Source: Palsa-360 sp963719875 (GTDB lineage: Bacteria; Acidobacteriota; Terriglobia; Acidiferrales; UBA7541). Taken from it: a stretch of 64,000 nucleotides of DNA. The DNA is taken from positions 248,001 to 312,000 of the forward strand of contig CAVRDJ010000002.1 in assembly GCA_963719875.1 (NCBI GenBank), read 5' to 3'. The notes beneath the pieces were generated by a model. That model saw only the letters and a list, made by a program, of their open reading frames with translations, had not been told where the DNA came from and ran no database searches. Both the position numbers and the translations under genes were made by a program. Positions 43,638 through 53,300 of the stretch are shown here, piece by piece (within the stretch, counting starts at the first letter, position 1; every line of letters starts with the position of its first letter).

Positions 43638-44163
43638 ATCTATTTAGACTGGGAACCTCTGCAACGCTGCGAGCGCCGCGGGTGCTTTCTCCTTATATTG
43701 TTACGAACAGAACGCCCGGGCCTCGAGATTGAAAAAAGAGACAAGTCGGGGGCTGAGCTTGAAGAAGCGGAAAGTCTCATGCCTCTCCGCCCTTTCCGCT
43801 ATGAAGACTGATCGGCCCCTGGGGAAGCTTTCGACAGAATTCACGGCGTAAATAAATACATTAAATTTCATAAGGAACTCATAAAGACCGTCAATATTTT
43901 CTGAGCCGGATTTCCTCACGAGCCCTCTAAACGTGCAAATAGTTGATATTGAAAGAGTTGCTTGAAAGCTGAAGTGAGGTTGTATTTGTGCGGCCTGGCC
44001 GATGGGGGGTCTTGGCAAGCTGGATACAGGAAAATTAGCATGCATTTACAGAGGTCAGGAAAGCAGTTATATATTTTAAGGATTCGTAAATCTTAATGCG
44101 GTCTACCTTTGTGAACCGGCACTCGTCGGTCTCTTGCACGCGGCTCAGGGAGCCGTGGAATTG
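43638..44163. other. Intergenic region between APC permease and hypothetical gene
   Basis: About 525 bases. Open frames on the minus strand at 43701-44045 and 44035-44442 lack ribosome-binding sites and protein-like composition. The region is divergent and must contain promoters. Base composition is more AT-rich than its neighbours. No repeat was found. Confidence 0.45.
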
Positions 44164-44727
44164 ATGATCGTCATGCGCGCAACTTTCTTGCTCGTTTTCG
44201 CCTTTGCATTGGGTTACAGCGTGCTGCGCTTCTGGCGCCGGAGGAATAGTCCGGATCCGATGGACAGGAGCGCGGGTTTTCGTCCCAGCATCGGCTTCAC
44301 TCGGCTGGATGGCATGGCGTCCCTCTCGCTCCTCGTTGCGAACAGTTCCAGGACATATGTTTGGGTGGAAGAAATTGAGATTTTCCTCAGCGGCCTGAGT
44401 GCGGAAGCACAGACCGCGGAGCCGTCCTATCATGAGATCCAAAAGATTCGTCAGATGGTACCATCTGGTGATACGTGCCCGATTAGTTTATCGGAAGTGA
44501 TCTACAAAGCAGCCGGAGATCCACAACGCAAATATTCCTGCGTCCTGTCATCCATTTTGCGCTTTCGGATCGGGGAAGAGCAGTTTGACAAAAAAATGGA
44601 AACCTATAGGGTTCAGATGCTCGGACTCACGGCCTCCGGCATCCAACGGGAGCGCGAGCCTGTACATCCATTTCAAACCCAAGATAAATCCGCGGATGTT
44701 CCCGCGTTGGCGGCAAAACTGAAATAA
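44164..44727 (+). CDS. Hypothetical membrane-anchored protein
   Basis: Unrecognised protein of 187 residues. It begins MIVMRATFLLVFAFALGYSV, one N-terminal helix, followed by an arginine-rich stretch (LRFWRRRNS), giving a cytoplasmic-facing soluble part. That part has beta-like segments (MASLSLLVANSSRTYVWVEEIEIFL and YSCVLSSILRFRIGEEQFDKKMETYRVQMLGL), suggesting a beta-sandwich. ATG 44164 follows AGGGAG by 12 bases; TTG 44134 is an alternative. The gene converges with the NHL-repeat gene, ending 2 bases from it. No function is proposed. Confidence 0.6.
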   Translation: MIVMRATFLLVFAFALGYSVLRFWRRRNSPDPMDRSAGFRPSIGFTRLDGMASLSLLVANSSRTYVWVEEIEIFLSGLSAEAQTAEPSYHEIQKIRQMVPSGDTCPISLSEVIYKAAGDPQRKYSCVLSSILRFRIGEEQFDKKMETYRVQMLGLTASGIQREREPVHPFQTQDKSADVPALAAKLK

Positions 44728-44729
44728 AA

Positions 44730-45842
44730 TCAAGATACGGGGACTTTGCCCGGCTGGCCGATCAAAGTAGCCGGATCGGCGCCCTTCTTCGGACGGAATT
44801 TTTGCGTTCTCCCGCCAAAGGTTTCGGCTCCATACACGTTGCCCGCCGAATCGACGGAAAACTGATGGACTCCCCAGAACTGCCCCGGAAACGAGCCGTA
44901 CGTTCCCCAGGAATAAAGCAATTTCCCGTTCAAATCGTATTTCAGGAACTTGTTGTTGACGCCGTCGGCAACCCACAAGTATTGATCGGCGGTCATCATG
45001 ATGTCATAGGCGGAACGGATGTTGTCCCACTCGTCGATATATTTTCCGTTTTCATCAAAAATCTGAATGCGGCTGTTGGAACGATCCGCAACGTACAGCC
45101 GGCGCTTCGCGTCAATGGCGATGGAATGCGGCAGATTGAACTGGCCGGGCGCCGAACCTTTCGTGCCCCAGGTCATCAAATATTTGCCGTCCTTGTCGAA
45201 TTTCACGACCCGCGTATTCACGTAGCCGTCAGTGATGAAAAACGTGCCGTCGGGAAGCCACGCAATGTCGGTGGGACGCGCGAAATGTTTATCGTCCGAG
45301 CCCCGAACGCCATGCTCGCCCAGCGTCATAACGAGTTGCTTGCCGTCGTGGGTGAATTCGAAAATTTGATCCACTTCGTCGTCGACGATCCACACATGCT
45401 TTTCAGGGTCATAAGGGCTGATCCGTACCTTGTGCGGCCCGCGTCCCCCTGCAAACAAATGGTCCCACTGCGTCCAGTCCTCGATCAGTGAGCCGTCCGC
45501 ATCGACAATTAGAATGCAGTTCTCCAGCCGCGGCTTGCCCTGGGTCGCCGGAACGCCGAAGGCTCCGTATCCGCCCGTGTAGCCCTCTGGCGCCTTCTCA
45601 GGCACCGGCAACTCTCCCCGTTGAAGCAGGATGATACGATTGGGAGTCTCCGCAAATACGCCGCCTTGGGAACCCCATGTCCATCCCGCGTGTCCCAGGG
45701 GTTTCGGCCAGCCCGTGACGACCTCGTAAGGACCAGTTTCGTTTTCGCCGCCCTTTTCCTGGGCTTGCGCGGCAGTTTGCAAGACCGTGCTGACCATCCA
45801 CAATGCAGCCAAACCAATGCCTGCTCGTATCATGGCTTTCAT
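44730..45842 (-). CDS. Secreted NHL-repeat beta-propeller protein (peptidyl-hydroxyglycine lyase-like)
   Basis: Exported protein of 370 residues from ATG 45842, with GGAGG 5 bases upstream. A signal peptide ends at about LQTAAQAQ. The rest is built of NHL-type repeats that form a six-bladed propeller: HKVRISPYDPEKHVWIVDDEVDQIFEFTHDGK, RPTDIAWLPDGTFFITDGYVNTRVVKFDKDGKYLMTWGTKG, LPHSIAIDAKRRLYVADRSNSRIQIFDENGKYIDEW and others, at a roughly 50-residue period. This pattern matches bacterial peptidyl-alpha-hydroxyglycine alpha-amidating-lyase-like proteins. No enzymatic role is proven for most of them, so function is open. Confidence 0.85.
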   Translation of the reverse strand: MKAMIRAGIGLAALWMVSTVLQTAAQAQEKGGENETGPYEVVTGWPKPLGHAGWTWGSQGGVFAETPNRIILLQRGELPVPEKAPEGYTGGYGAFGVPATQGKPRLENCILIVDADGSLIEDWTQWDHLFAGGRGPHKVRISPYDPEKHVWIVDDEVDQIFEFTHDGKQLVMTLGEHGVRGSDDKHFARPTDIAWLPDGTFFITDGYVNTRVVKFDKDGKYLMTWGTKGSAPGQFNLPHSIAIDAKRRLYVADRSNSRIQIFDENGKYIDEWDNIRSAYDIMMTADQYLWVADGVNNKFLKYDLNGKLLYSWGTYGSFPGQFWGVHQFSVDSAGNVYGAETFGGRTQKFRPKKGADPATLIGQPGKVPVS

Positions 45843-46008
45843 TTCATCCTCCGCAATGAATCGCCTCGAAAAAACCGTCAACGGCCCGCTTCCGGGTCCC
45901 CTGTTTGCTGTCACGCTTTTACATTGGCATCCCATTCATGTCCACAGAAAAATTGCCGCGAGCCGGTACACACTGGGGAGAAAGCGGAAACATATGCTGG
46001 GGTTGAAA

Positions 46009-46075
46009 TCCGGGTACGCCAATCTCCAGATTGGCGTTCTGCGTCACGCCATTCAGGAGAATGGCGTTCCCGGGG
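46009..46075. repeat. Diverged hairpin repeat related to 41295-41360
   Basis: ACGCCAATCTCCAGATTGGCG at the left and CGCCATTCAGGAGAATGGCG at the right form two adjacent hairpins. Outer ends CCGGG and CCCGG are also complementary. The arrangement equals the element at 41295 but with mismatches. It lies 11 bases past the stop of the DUF3857 gene. Confidence 0.8.
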
Positions 46076-46086
46076 GATCGCCGCTG

Positions 46087-48102
46087 TCAGGGAGCGGCAT
46101 TCACCACGCGAAGCCGCAGCCTGGTCGCGCGAATATACGCGTTCACGAAGTCGCGAAAATCCGGGTACTTGTCGGGAGGAATCCGGCTTTGTGCAAATGA
46201 CACGGTCTGCGACGCAACGAGAACATTGCCGCTCATCGAATATTCGATCGCCACTTCGCCAAACTCCGATTTGTCCACGGTCTTATCCGGCAGGCGCTCG
46301 ATCCGCATTCCCGCCGGCAATTCCAGCCGATAATCGCATTTCACGTGGTACGGAACACCGACATCCAAGGGAAGCTGGCGAGGCCTGGGAAGAACTTCGG
46401 GAACGGCGATCCCGCTGAGAATCAGTGGCTGAAAGAACCAACTCTCGCCCGTGGACGCAACGGCAAAGTTCCCCGCAAATGAAAACTTCTCCGTGATCTG
46501 CTCGCTGTTGCTTTCGGTGCCTGCGATGGATGCCTGGCGGAAGGAAGCCTGATTCACATAGCGGGTCACTCTTTCCTCAAATGACTTCAGGATCTCGCTC
46601 TGTGAACGCCCTCGATAGAACCTGTGGCGGGCCGCATTGGAAGCCCCGAAGTATTTGGCCTCCACGTCCGCGGCACCGGTCCCATCGGGCTGGAGGTGAA
46701 CATTGATCACGAATTCCGATCCATTTTGTTTCGGCGGGGCTTGTGGAATGCGTTGAAGATCGCCGCGGTCCGGATAGGCGATCAGACTGAAGACACCCTG
46801 ATCCATTTCTGGAAGTTGGCCCAGCGGGTCTGTCTCCGAAGTCGGATCCATCCAAAGAATTTGGTTTTGTGAATCATACGCGGGAAACTTTTCAACCGCG
46901 GAACGCAGGCTGGCGGGAACCGGGAAAGCCACGATCATATGATCGAACGTCGCCAGCGTCGGGGCCGTGGGGTCCGCTTCCACATCTCCGCGGGTTCCAA
47001 CAAGCGCGGGATATCCCCGTAATCCAATTTTATTGAGCATGGAAATCAGCAGGCTGGCCTTGTCCTTGCAGTCTCCATATTTGTTCTTATAAACGTCGGC
47101 GGGAAGATGCGGCTGGTAGCCGCCAATTCCGATTTCAATCGCCACGTAGCGAATCTGGCGCGAAACGTAAGTGTAGAGGGCGTCGATTTTGGACAACACA
47201 TCGGATTGGCCGCCCGCGAGATTTTCCACCTGAGTTGCAATTTCCGTTTCCGGCTTTTCGCCGTTGTCAAACAGCGCGTGGTAGGAGTGTCCCGCCTCTT
47301 CCCAGGATTGCACCGCCGACGGCCCTTTCGGATCGTAATTGATGAAGACTTCGGCAGCGAGCGAAGAAAAGGGCGGCGCATCGGACTCGTCCGGAATGGC
47401 TGGACGGTTTTCCGTGCGAAAGGCGGCTCCATTCGACGATTGGCTCAACACTTGCACCCGGTCCGGGTGGTTTACAAACCAGTGCATCGAGCCGGAAGGC
47501 ACGGAAACATGCAATTCGTTAACTCGGATGGGGATCACTTCCTCCATCCGGAACTTTTCCCCGCGGATCGGAATTCGGCCTTGAGTTACAACCTCGAACC
47601 CGACCAGCGATCCGTCTTCCGCACCCGGGGTCTTGATCATTTTCACGCGCACATCGGTGAACTCATCGAATGCCGTGAATCCCGCAACGGTGGTGAGATC
47701 CTTCTTCCCCGACTGCGTGATGCGCCCCGAAGGAGCGATCGTCCAGGTTTGAATGGATGTTACATTGGTGTCGTTATTTTCATAGCCCACCGCGTCGAGA
47801 TACGGTTCCGCCGACCGCCGGTTTAAGACACGCAAGGCGCGGCGCTCGATCATGACAAACTTTCCCGTCGCATCCACCGTGAAATCCGTCCATTCGCCGA
47901 CGACGACCGCGGCGCTTCCGTCGCCGAAATGGCCAAGGTCCACGCGGCCAGCCGCAGTGAGCCAGTCCGGCACGGAGTCGGCCCGGCTGATCGAATGGCC
48001 ACCGAGGCACAGCAACAGCGTGCCCAGGAACAGCCTGGCCAAAACCGCGAGCCTACTGCTTCCGGAGCAGGATAATTTCTTGATCATCCTTGGCAATCTC
48101 AT
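46087..48102 (-). CDS. DUF3857 and transglutaminase domain protein (intact triad)
   Basis: Exported protein of 671 residues. The N-terminus holds a hydrophobic signal (LAVLARLFLGTLLLCLGGHS). DUF3857 spans about 55-270, and the transglutaminase core lies at about 300-400. The catalytic residues are visible: Cys in NKYGDCKDKASLL, His in FDHMIVAFPV and Asp in WMDPTSETDPLG. The C-terminal region (about 450-670) is a beta-rich DUF with no catalytic motif. The start is inside the upstream paralogue, whose last codons overlap; ATG 48102 and 48087 are both possible, with no good ribosome-binding site. It probably acts on peptides in the periplasm. Same-strand overlap with its paralogue indicates coupling. 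Confidence 0.88.
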   Translation of the reverse strand: MRLPRMIKKLSCSGSSRLAVLARLFLGTLLLCLGGHSISRADSVPDWLTAAGRVDLGHFGDGSAAVVVGEWTDFTVDATGKFVMIERRALRVLNRRSAEPYLDAVGYENNDTNVTSIQTWTIAPSGRITQSGKKDLTTVAGFTAFDEFTDVRVKMIKTPGAEDGSLVGFEVVTQGRIPIRGEKFRMEEVIPIRVNELHVSVPSGSMHWFVNHPDRVQVLSQSSNGAAFRTENRPAIPDESDAPPFSSLAAEVFINYDPKGPSAVQSWEEAGHSYHALFDNGEKPETEIATQVENLAGGQSDVLSKIDALYTYVSRQIRYVAIEIGIGGYQPHLPADVYKNKYGDCKDKASLLISMLNKIGLRGYPALVGTRGDVEADPTAPTLATFDHMIVAFPVPASLRSAVEKFPAYDSQNQILWMDPTSETDPLGQLPEMDQGVFSLIAYPDRGDLQRIPQAPPKQNGSEFVINVHLQPDGTGAADVEAKYFGASNAARHRFYRGRSQSEILKSFEERVTRYVNQASFRQASIAGTESNSEQITEKFSFAGNFAVASTGESWFFQPLILSGIAVPEVLPRPRQLPLDVGVPYHVKCDYRLELPAGMRIERLPDKTVDKSEFGEVAIEYSMSGNVLVASQTVSFAQSRIPPDKYPDFRDFVNAYIRATRLRLRVVNAAP

Positions 48103-49999
48103 CAAAGAACTTTTTTGCGCTCAGGTACTCGATATTAGTCGTCAAGAGCAATTTTTTCAGATAAAACGTGCGCGTACAAGTCACCGCGGATTCATTCTGA
48201 GTGCAGGAACGGGAGAATCCCCCGATGTCGTTGTCGATTTTCACTTCCTTGGGTAGTTGCTCCACTTTGATTTCCGGGGCCAATTGCCACACGCTTGTGC
48301 TGATGCGTTTTTCGGGATTGTTGAAGCGCACTGCGGCATGACGCACATTGGACGCGAACCGAGGCCGCTCATACTGGTCACCGATCCAGGGATTCAGCAG
48401 CAATTCACCCGGCCCGGCCTCGTTCGTCAGTTTATCCCGCATGTGCGCCTTCAGCACGAGAGGCTGGGAGGAATCCCGAAATTCGGGATGCGCAATTTGC
48501 GTCACCTCGGCGTCGGAATTTCCATAGGCGAAGAGATCGGTCAAGCGCTTTTCCAACTTCTCGGGAGCTTCCTGAAGGAGGTCGGAGCGAAATTGAATGG
48601 CTTCCGCGCCTTTTAGCTCAATTTCGGAATCACCTTCGGTCGTCCAGTCCTTGGCGACGTGCATCGTCATCGTTTCGGTAGAAACATTGTCGTCGACCGT
48701 CCCGGCGGGGATCGCGGCATCCTGGACCTTGCTGCCCTTCACCGCCAGACCCTGGACGCCCCGATCAAACCAGGGCAGCTCGCCGAAGGGTGAAGCCGAA
48801 TCTGCAGGATCAGCGAAAACGGCGCCATCCTTAAAATTCAATCGTGTAACAATCCGGGAGAATTGGCTTCGATTCGGAAATCCACGAACCAGGGTCTGCC
48901 AGTTCTGCGTGGCGACCAAAACCATATCCGAATCGATTTTTACTTCCTTGAGCATGACCACATACAGCGCATTGATTTCATCCGGGTCGCCTCGTTTGGC
49001 GCTCAATATTTCATCGGCCGCCCGGCCCAGAGCGACGCCGGCCAAACCGCTGGAGGTGATGTTCTGCTGGACATATTTGTAGATCGCTTCCGCCTTTTTC
49101 CGCGGATCGGGAAGCTTTTCCGCCAGTTCCTTGGCCTTGTTCTTGACCTCCTTTTCGCTCTTTTCCATGGTGGTCAGTTCTTCCGTCACTTCTTTGCCCA
49201 CATCGTCCCACTTCGTGATGATCGGATACACATCCCCTCCAAAGCCCAACTGGCTCGGAGTGAATATGATCATGGTGGCCAGGTCACGGTAGGGCAGAGA
49301 AAAAGGCTCGCTCAGGATCGGCCGCAAATTCTTGACCGAGAAATCGAATTGCGAACCCAGAACCGTCTGGCTTTGTGAAACTGAAATCTTGTTCGCCGTG
49401 GTATCGAGAGGAAACTGCGCCATGCCAAGCCGCGGACCAATCGTCACCTTGAGCGAGGATTGCAGCGTCCCGAACTCGCGCGTATCGAAAATCCAGGGAG
49501 GAGGATAAAACCAATCCTCGTTCTCCTCGATCTGATACTCGATGATCGCTCCCGGTTGCACGGACGGGAAAGTGAAGCTGGATTCTAATATGGCGAAGCT
49601 TTTTCCCTCCGTATAAGCCTTCCCTCGGAATACCTTGGAAGAATCCAGCGGGATAATCTCGCCCGAAGGCAGAATCGTGCGCCCTTCGATCTTGGACATT
49701 CGTACAAATTTGGGAGCGTCTATCGAAATGTTGCCGGCATCACGGCCGGCATCGTTGAATACTTTGATTCTCACGTAGGTCTGAATCCGGGTGGTCCAAA
49801 AGAGGCTGGATTTCTCGATGACGTCGATTTGCCCGCGTTTGAACAGCACCACGGCGCCCGCCCCGGGATCGAGCGGATTCGATTTCATGCCTTTTTCGGC
49901 ATCCGAAATCGGATCCCAGTCGAAAGCGGCCGCGCGCGGAACGTGAAATGAGAACGTGGCCAAAACAATCAACAAGACTAGGGCTGTCCGGCGCGCCAT
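48053..49999 (-). CDS. DUF3857 transglutaminase-like protein (degenerate active site)
   Basis: Exported paralogue of 648 residues from ATG 49999, with GGAGG 6 bases upstream (ATG 50005 lies too close to it). The signal peptide ends at about HVPRAAAF. It shares the whole layout of the downstream gene: DUF3857 (about 50-270), core (about 290-430) and C-terminal domain. The core aligns as AKRGDPDEINALY where the paralogue has GDCKDKA, so the catalytic Cys is Pro. FSRIVTRL stands for FDHMIVAF, so the His is lost; only the Asp is kept. It is therefore expected to be catalytically inactive. A role as partner or substrate-binding subunit for the overlapping active paralogue is inferred. Confidence 0.87.
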   Translation of the reverse strand: MARRTALVLLIVLATFSFHVPRAAAFDWDPISDAEKGMKSNPLDPGAGAVVLFKRGQIDVIEKSSLFWTTRIQTYVRIKVFNDAGRDAGNISIDAPKFVRMSKIEGRTILPSGEIIPLDSSKVFRGKAYTEGKSFAILESSFTFPSVQPGAIIEYQIEENEDWFYPPPWIFDTREFGTLQSSLKVTIGPRLGMAQFPLDTTANKISVSQSQTVLGSQFDFSVKNLRPILSEPFSLPYRDLATMIIFTPSQLGFGGDVYPIITKWDDVGKEVTEELTTMEKSEKEVKNKAKELAEKLPDPRKKAEAIYKYVQQNITSSGLAGVALGRAADEILSAKRGDPDEINALYVVMLKEVKIDSDMVLVATQNWQTLVRGFPNRSQFSRIVTRLNFKDGAVFADPADSASPFGELPWFDRGVQGLAVKGSKVQDAAIPAGTVDDNVSTETMTMHVAKDWTTEGDSEIELKGAEAIQFRSDLLQEAPEKLEKRLTDLFAYGNSDAEVTQIAHPEFRDSSQPLVLKAHMRDKLTNEAGPGELLLNPWIGDQYERPRFASNVRHAAVRFNNPEKRISTSVWQLAPEIKVEQLPKEVKIDNDIGGFSRSCTQNESAVTCTRTFYLKKLLLTTNIEYLSAKKFFDEIAKDDQEIILLRKQ

Positions 50000-50005
50000 T
50001 GGCAT

Positions 50006-50374
50006 CCTCCGCAGGTGCTAAAACACGGCCTTCCGCCGAATCGGCGGAGTTCGAATCCCAACAATCTCCAGGGTGTTCCTGCCGCGACAGCGCGATTTCC
50101 AGTGCCGCATAGTTACTCTTTGGTAAGATTCTCTGTCAAGTTAAATAGTATCAATAACTAGGAAACCTTGGGGCTTATTCGAAAGTAGGATTGCTTGATG
50201 AGAGAACGGGAATTCCCCGGCAACAATTTTCTCCGCACGCCACGCAGAACACCGGGCTCTACGCCGCAACGTGGAAAGGGCCGGCCCAATTTGATGGTCC
50301 GGCCCTTAGTAAGTTGCTCGTTACTGAATTCTCTTACCTGTTCTTCGAACTTCCCCACGCCACGCCGCCTGGAC
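50006..50374. other. Intergenic region between DUF3857 gene and Ig-repeat lipoprotein
   Basis: About 370 bases without a gene. A short palindrome, CCGCCGA/TCGGCGG, lies at 50033-50047. AAGGGCCGG (50276-50284) and CCGGCCCTT (50299-50307) form a 9-bp hairpin past the Ig gene stop, possibly a terminator but without a T-tract. Confidence 0.55.
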
Positions 50375-53300
50375 CTATGGCGTGTAGCTGGTATCGAACG
50401 ACACTGTATCATTGGCGTCGTCTCGAACTGTAACTGACCAGTTGTATGTCGTCCCAACTACCAGCGGTGCATTGGGATTCGCATTGCCGTCCACGTTATA
50501 TTGCACGTTGGTCTGAGTACTCGGAATACCGTTGCTATTGTTCCCGCCAGAATAATCCCAGAACACGCCACTCCCACTTCCAGAGCCATTGAGATTCACG
50601 CTATAACTGTAAGGGAATGTTGGGAGCGGCGAGGGCGCGGCCCAGTTGAGCATCGGAACGGTTAGTGGAGTGAGCGAAGTGCTGTTCACGGGTGTATTCA
50701 TCGCCAGGCTGGTTGCAAAGGTATCGAGCACGGTGGTCGCCGTGCTGCTCGGCAGGTTGGCTACCGAAGTGCCATCTGAGAATGAGACCGCAATTCCAAA
50801 GGTGTCCGTCGTCAAGGGTCTAACGGAGCTGTTGAAAGTCGGATTGAAAGTGTTGTTTCGTTCAGCAATCATATCGAACGGCACCCCAACATTATTTCCC
50901 GAGAACAGAGTCATGGAGATTGGCCGTTTCGTTCCAACATCGGCGGACACGCCGAGGCCATAAGTGTCAGTACTGCCGTTTCGCTCGTGATTCGTGGATA
51001 TGAAGGTTCTCGCGGGGACCGCAGTAAGAGCTATGGTCTTGCCGGAGAGAGAAGTGGTAACGGTAAGCGACGGGGGACCGCTAGGCCCGAAGTTGGTAAC
51101 ATCGCCGGCACCGACAACACCAGTTCCGTTGACATCAAGCACAGCAAAGTGTTGGTAGGTGCCGTTCGGAATGCCCGAAATACTATACGCCCCTCCACTG
51201 ACAGGGCTTGCTATTCTCTCGAAATAGACTCCGGTCGTGTTACTGAACACGCCCACATACAAAGCCGCGCCTGTGGGCAGAGGAAGCGTTACTCCTGAGA
51301 ACGTGACCGTGCCTGACACGGTGTTGGGGCCAGTTGAGACGCCGGTGGCATTGATCGTCACTGGTCCCACCACAGAAGCGGCAAGCACCGTGCTTTCTCC
51401 GTTAGCATTCAGTGCGGACATTTTGAACCAATACGGAGTCCCGTTGGTGAGGCCAGATAGGACAAAGACGTTATTGGAATCCCCCGCTGTGATGGTCTTG
51501 AAAGTCGTGTGTGAGAAGCCCGAATCTGTGTCGTAATAGATCTTGTAGGATGTGGCGATCTCCTCACCAGTGGTATTACTCCTGGGCTGCTTATACGAGA
51601 TGAACGCCGCGCCACTTGACGGAAACACCGACGGCTTGTTCGGTGTCACGGGTGGATCGATCGTTTGGGGGCCGACAATAATGTCTTTGCCCGTTACTGG
51701 CGCATTAGTAATGACGACTCCGGAAATACTCCCTGCTGGGTTCGACTCATTTCCCGCTCCGGTGTTCAATGTGTCTATTTCCGCACTCACGGAATAAGTC
51801 CCAGGCTGTAGACCTCTGACCGTGTAAGCGCCACCATTGGTGGTGATAGACGCGAGGGTCGTTCCTGCCATGGAATTGCAATTGGTGCCGCCGCCACAAT
51901 TGAAAACGCGGATGAATACGATGCCGGCGACCGGGCTTCCGCTCACCGTCCCGGAGATGCTGAAGGAAGCCATTACGGGCGTAGCCACGAAGTTCTGAGG
52001 CGTAGTGCTTAACGAAGTTGGGACCACTGGGGCGGACGGGCTGTAAGTATAACCGGTCAAGGATGGAGTCACGGTATAGGATCCCCCAGCAAGACCCGCA
52101 AAGCTATAGAAGCCGCTCGAATCAGTAGTGGCGTTAGGCTTGCTGGTGGGGCCGCCGGAAAGCGTGATTGTCACACCCGAGCCCCACGCTCCGGAAACCG
52201 TACCGGAGATGGTGCAGTTCGTAGAGCAGCCCAGGCCGACGACAATGTTTTGCTGACCGGTTGTGGCGGTGTTGCTTAACGAGTCAGTCACCTTCACTGT
52301 GAACGTCAAGGTCCCGGTAGCCGTCGGCGTCCCGCTGATGATCCCTGTGCTCGAATTGAGGGACAGGGGAGCCAATGAGCCAGTGGCAACCGCAAAGGTG
52401 TAGCCGCTTCCGGACCCGCCCGAGGCGGTGTAAGCCGGGGAGGTATAGCTCACGTTGACAGTGGCGCCGGGCAACGTCGGTGGCGTAATCGCCAGCGCCC
52501 CATTGACGGTGATGCTGAGCTGCCCGGTCGTTGTAGTAGAGCCCAGAGAATCCGTCACCCTAACAGTAAATGTGAAAGTCCCGGACGCGGTAGGCGTTGC
52601 ACTGGCGATCGTGCCGTTGGCGCCTAATGTCATCGGACTCGGCAGCGCGCCCGAGGCCAGTGCGTACGTGTAGCCGCTTCCGGACCCGCCCGTGGCGGTA
52701 AAGGTCTCCGCCGGATAGCTCACACCCACGGTCCCGGTCGGGAAGCTGGGTGGCGTGATTACCAGTGCCGGATCAATCGTGATATTGAGACTGCTGGTCG
52801 TGGCTGTGTTGCCCAGCGAGTCGGTCACTTTCACCGTGAACGTGGAAGTCCCCGCAACTGTGGGCGGAGCGCTGTTGATTGTTCCGTTGGCGCCCAGTGT
52901 CATCGGACTGGGCAGTGCGCCTGTGGCCAGCGCGTACGTGTACCCACTCCCGGAGCCTCCCGAAGCGGTAAAAGTCTTCGCCGGATAGCTCACCCCAACG
53001 TTTCCGGTCGGGAAAGCGGGCGGCGTAATCACCAGTGCCCCATTGATGGTGATGCTGAGGCTGCTGCTCGTAGCGGTGTTGCCCAGTGAATCGGTCACCT
53101 TCACGGTGAACGTAGATGTCCCGGCCGCTGTGGGTATCGCGCTGTTGATCGTGCCGTTGGCGCTGAGGACCAAAGGATTTGGCAGTGCACCCGAGGCCAA
53201 CGCGAACGTGTAGCCGCTACCGGACCCGCCCGAGGCGGTGAAAGTCTCCGCCGGATAGCTCACGCCGACGGTGCCGATCGGGAAAGCTGGCGGCGTAACC

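Noticed and set aside
43701..44045. 114-codon minus-strand frame in the APC upstream region
   Set aside because: No ribosome-binding site, no recognisable domain and mixed composition.
50048..50058. GTTCGAATCCC-like T-loop of a tRNA
   Set aside because: The flanking bases do not form a T-stem, and no acceptor stem or anticodon arm could be found.
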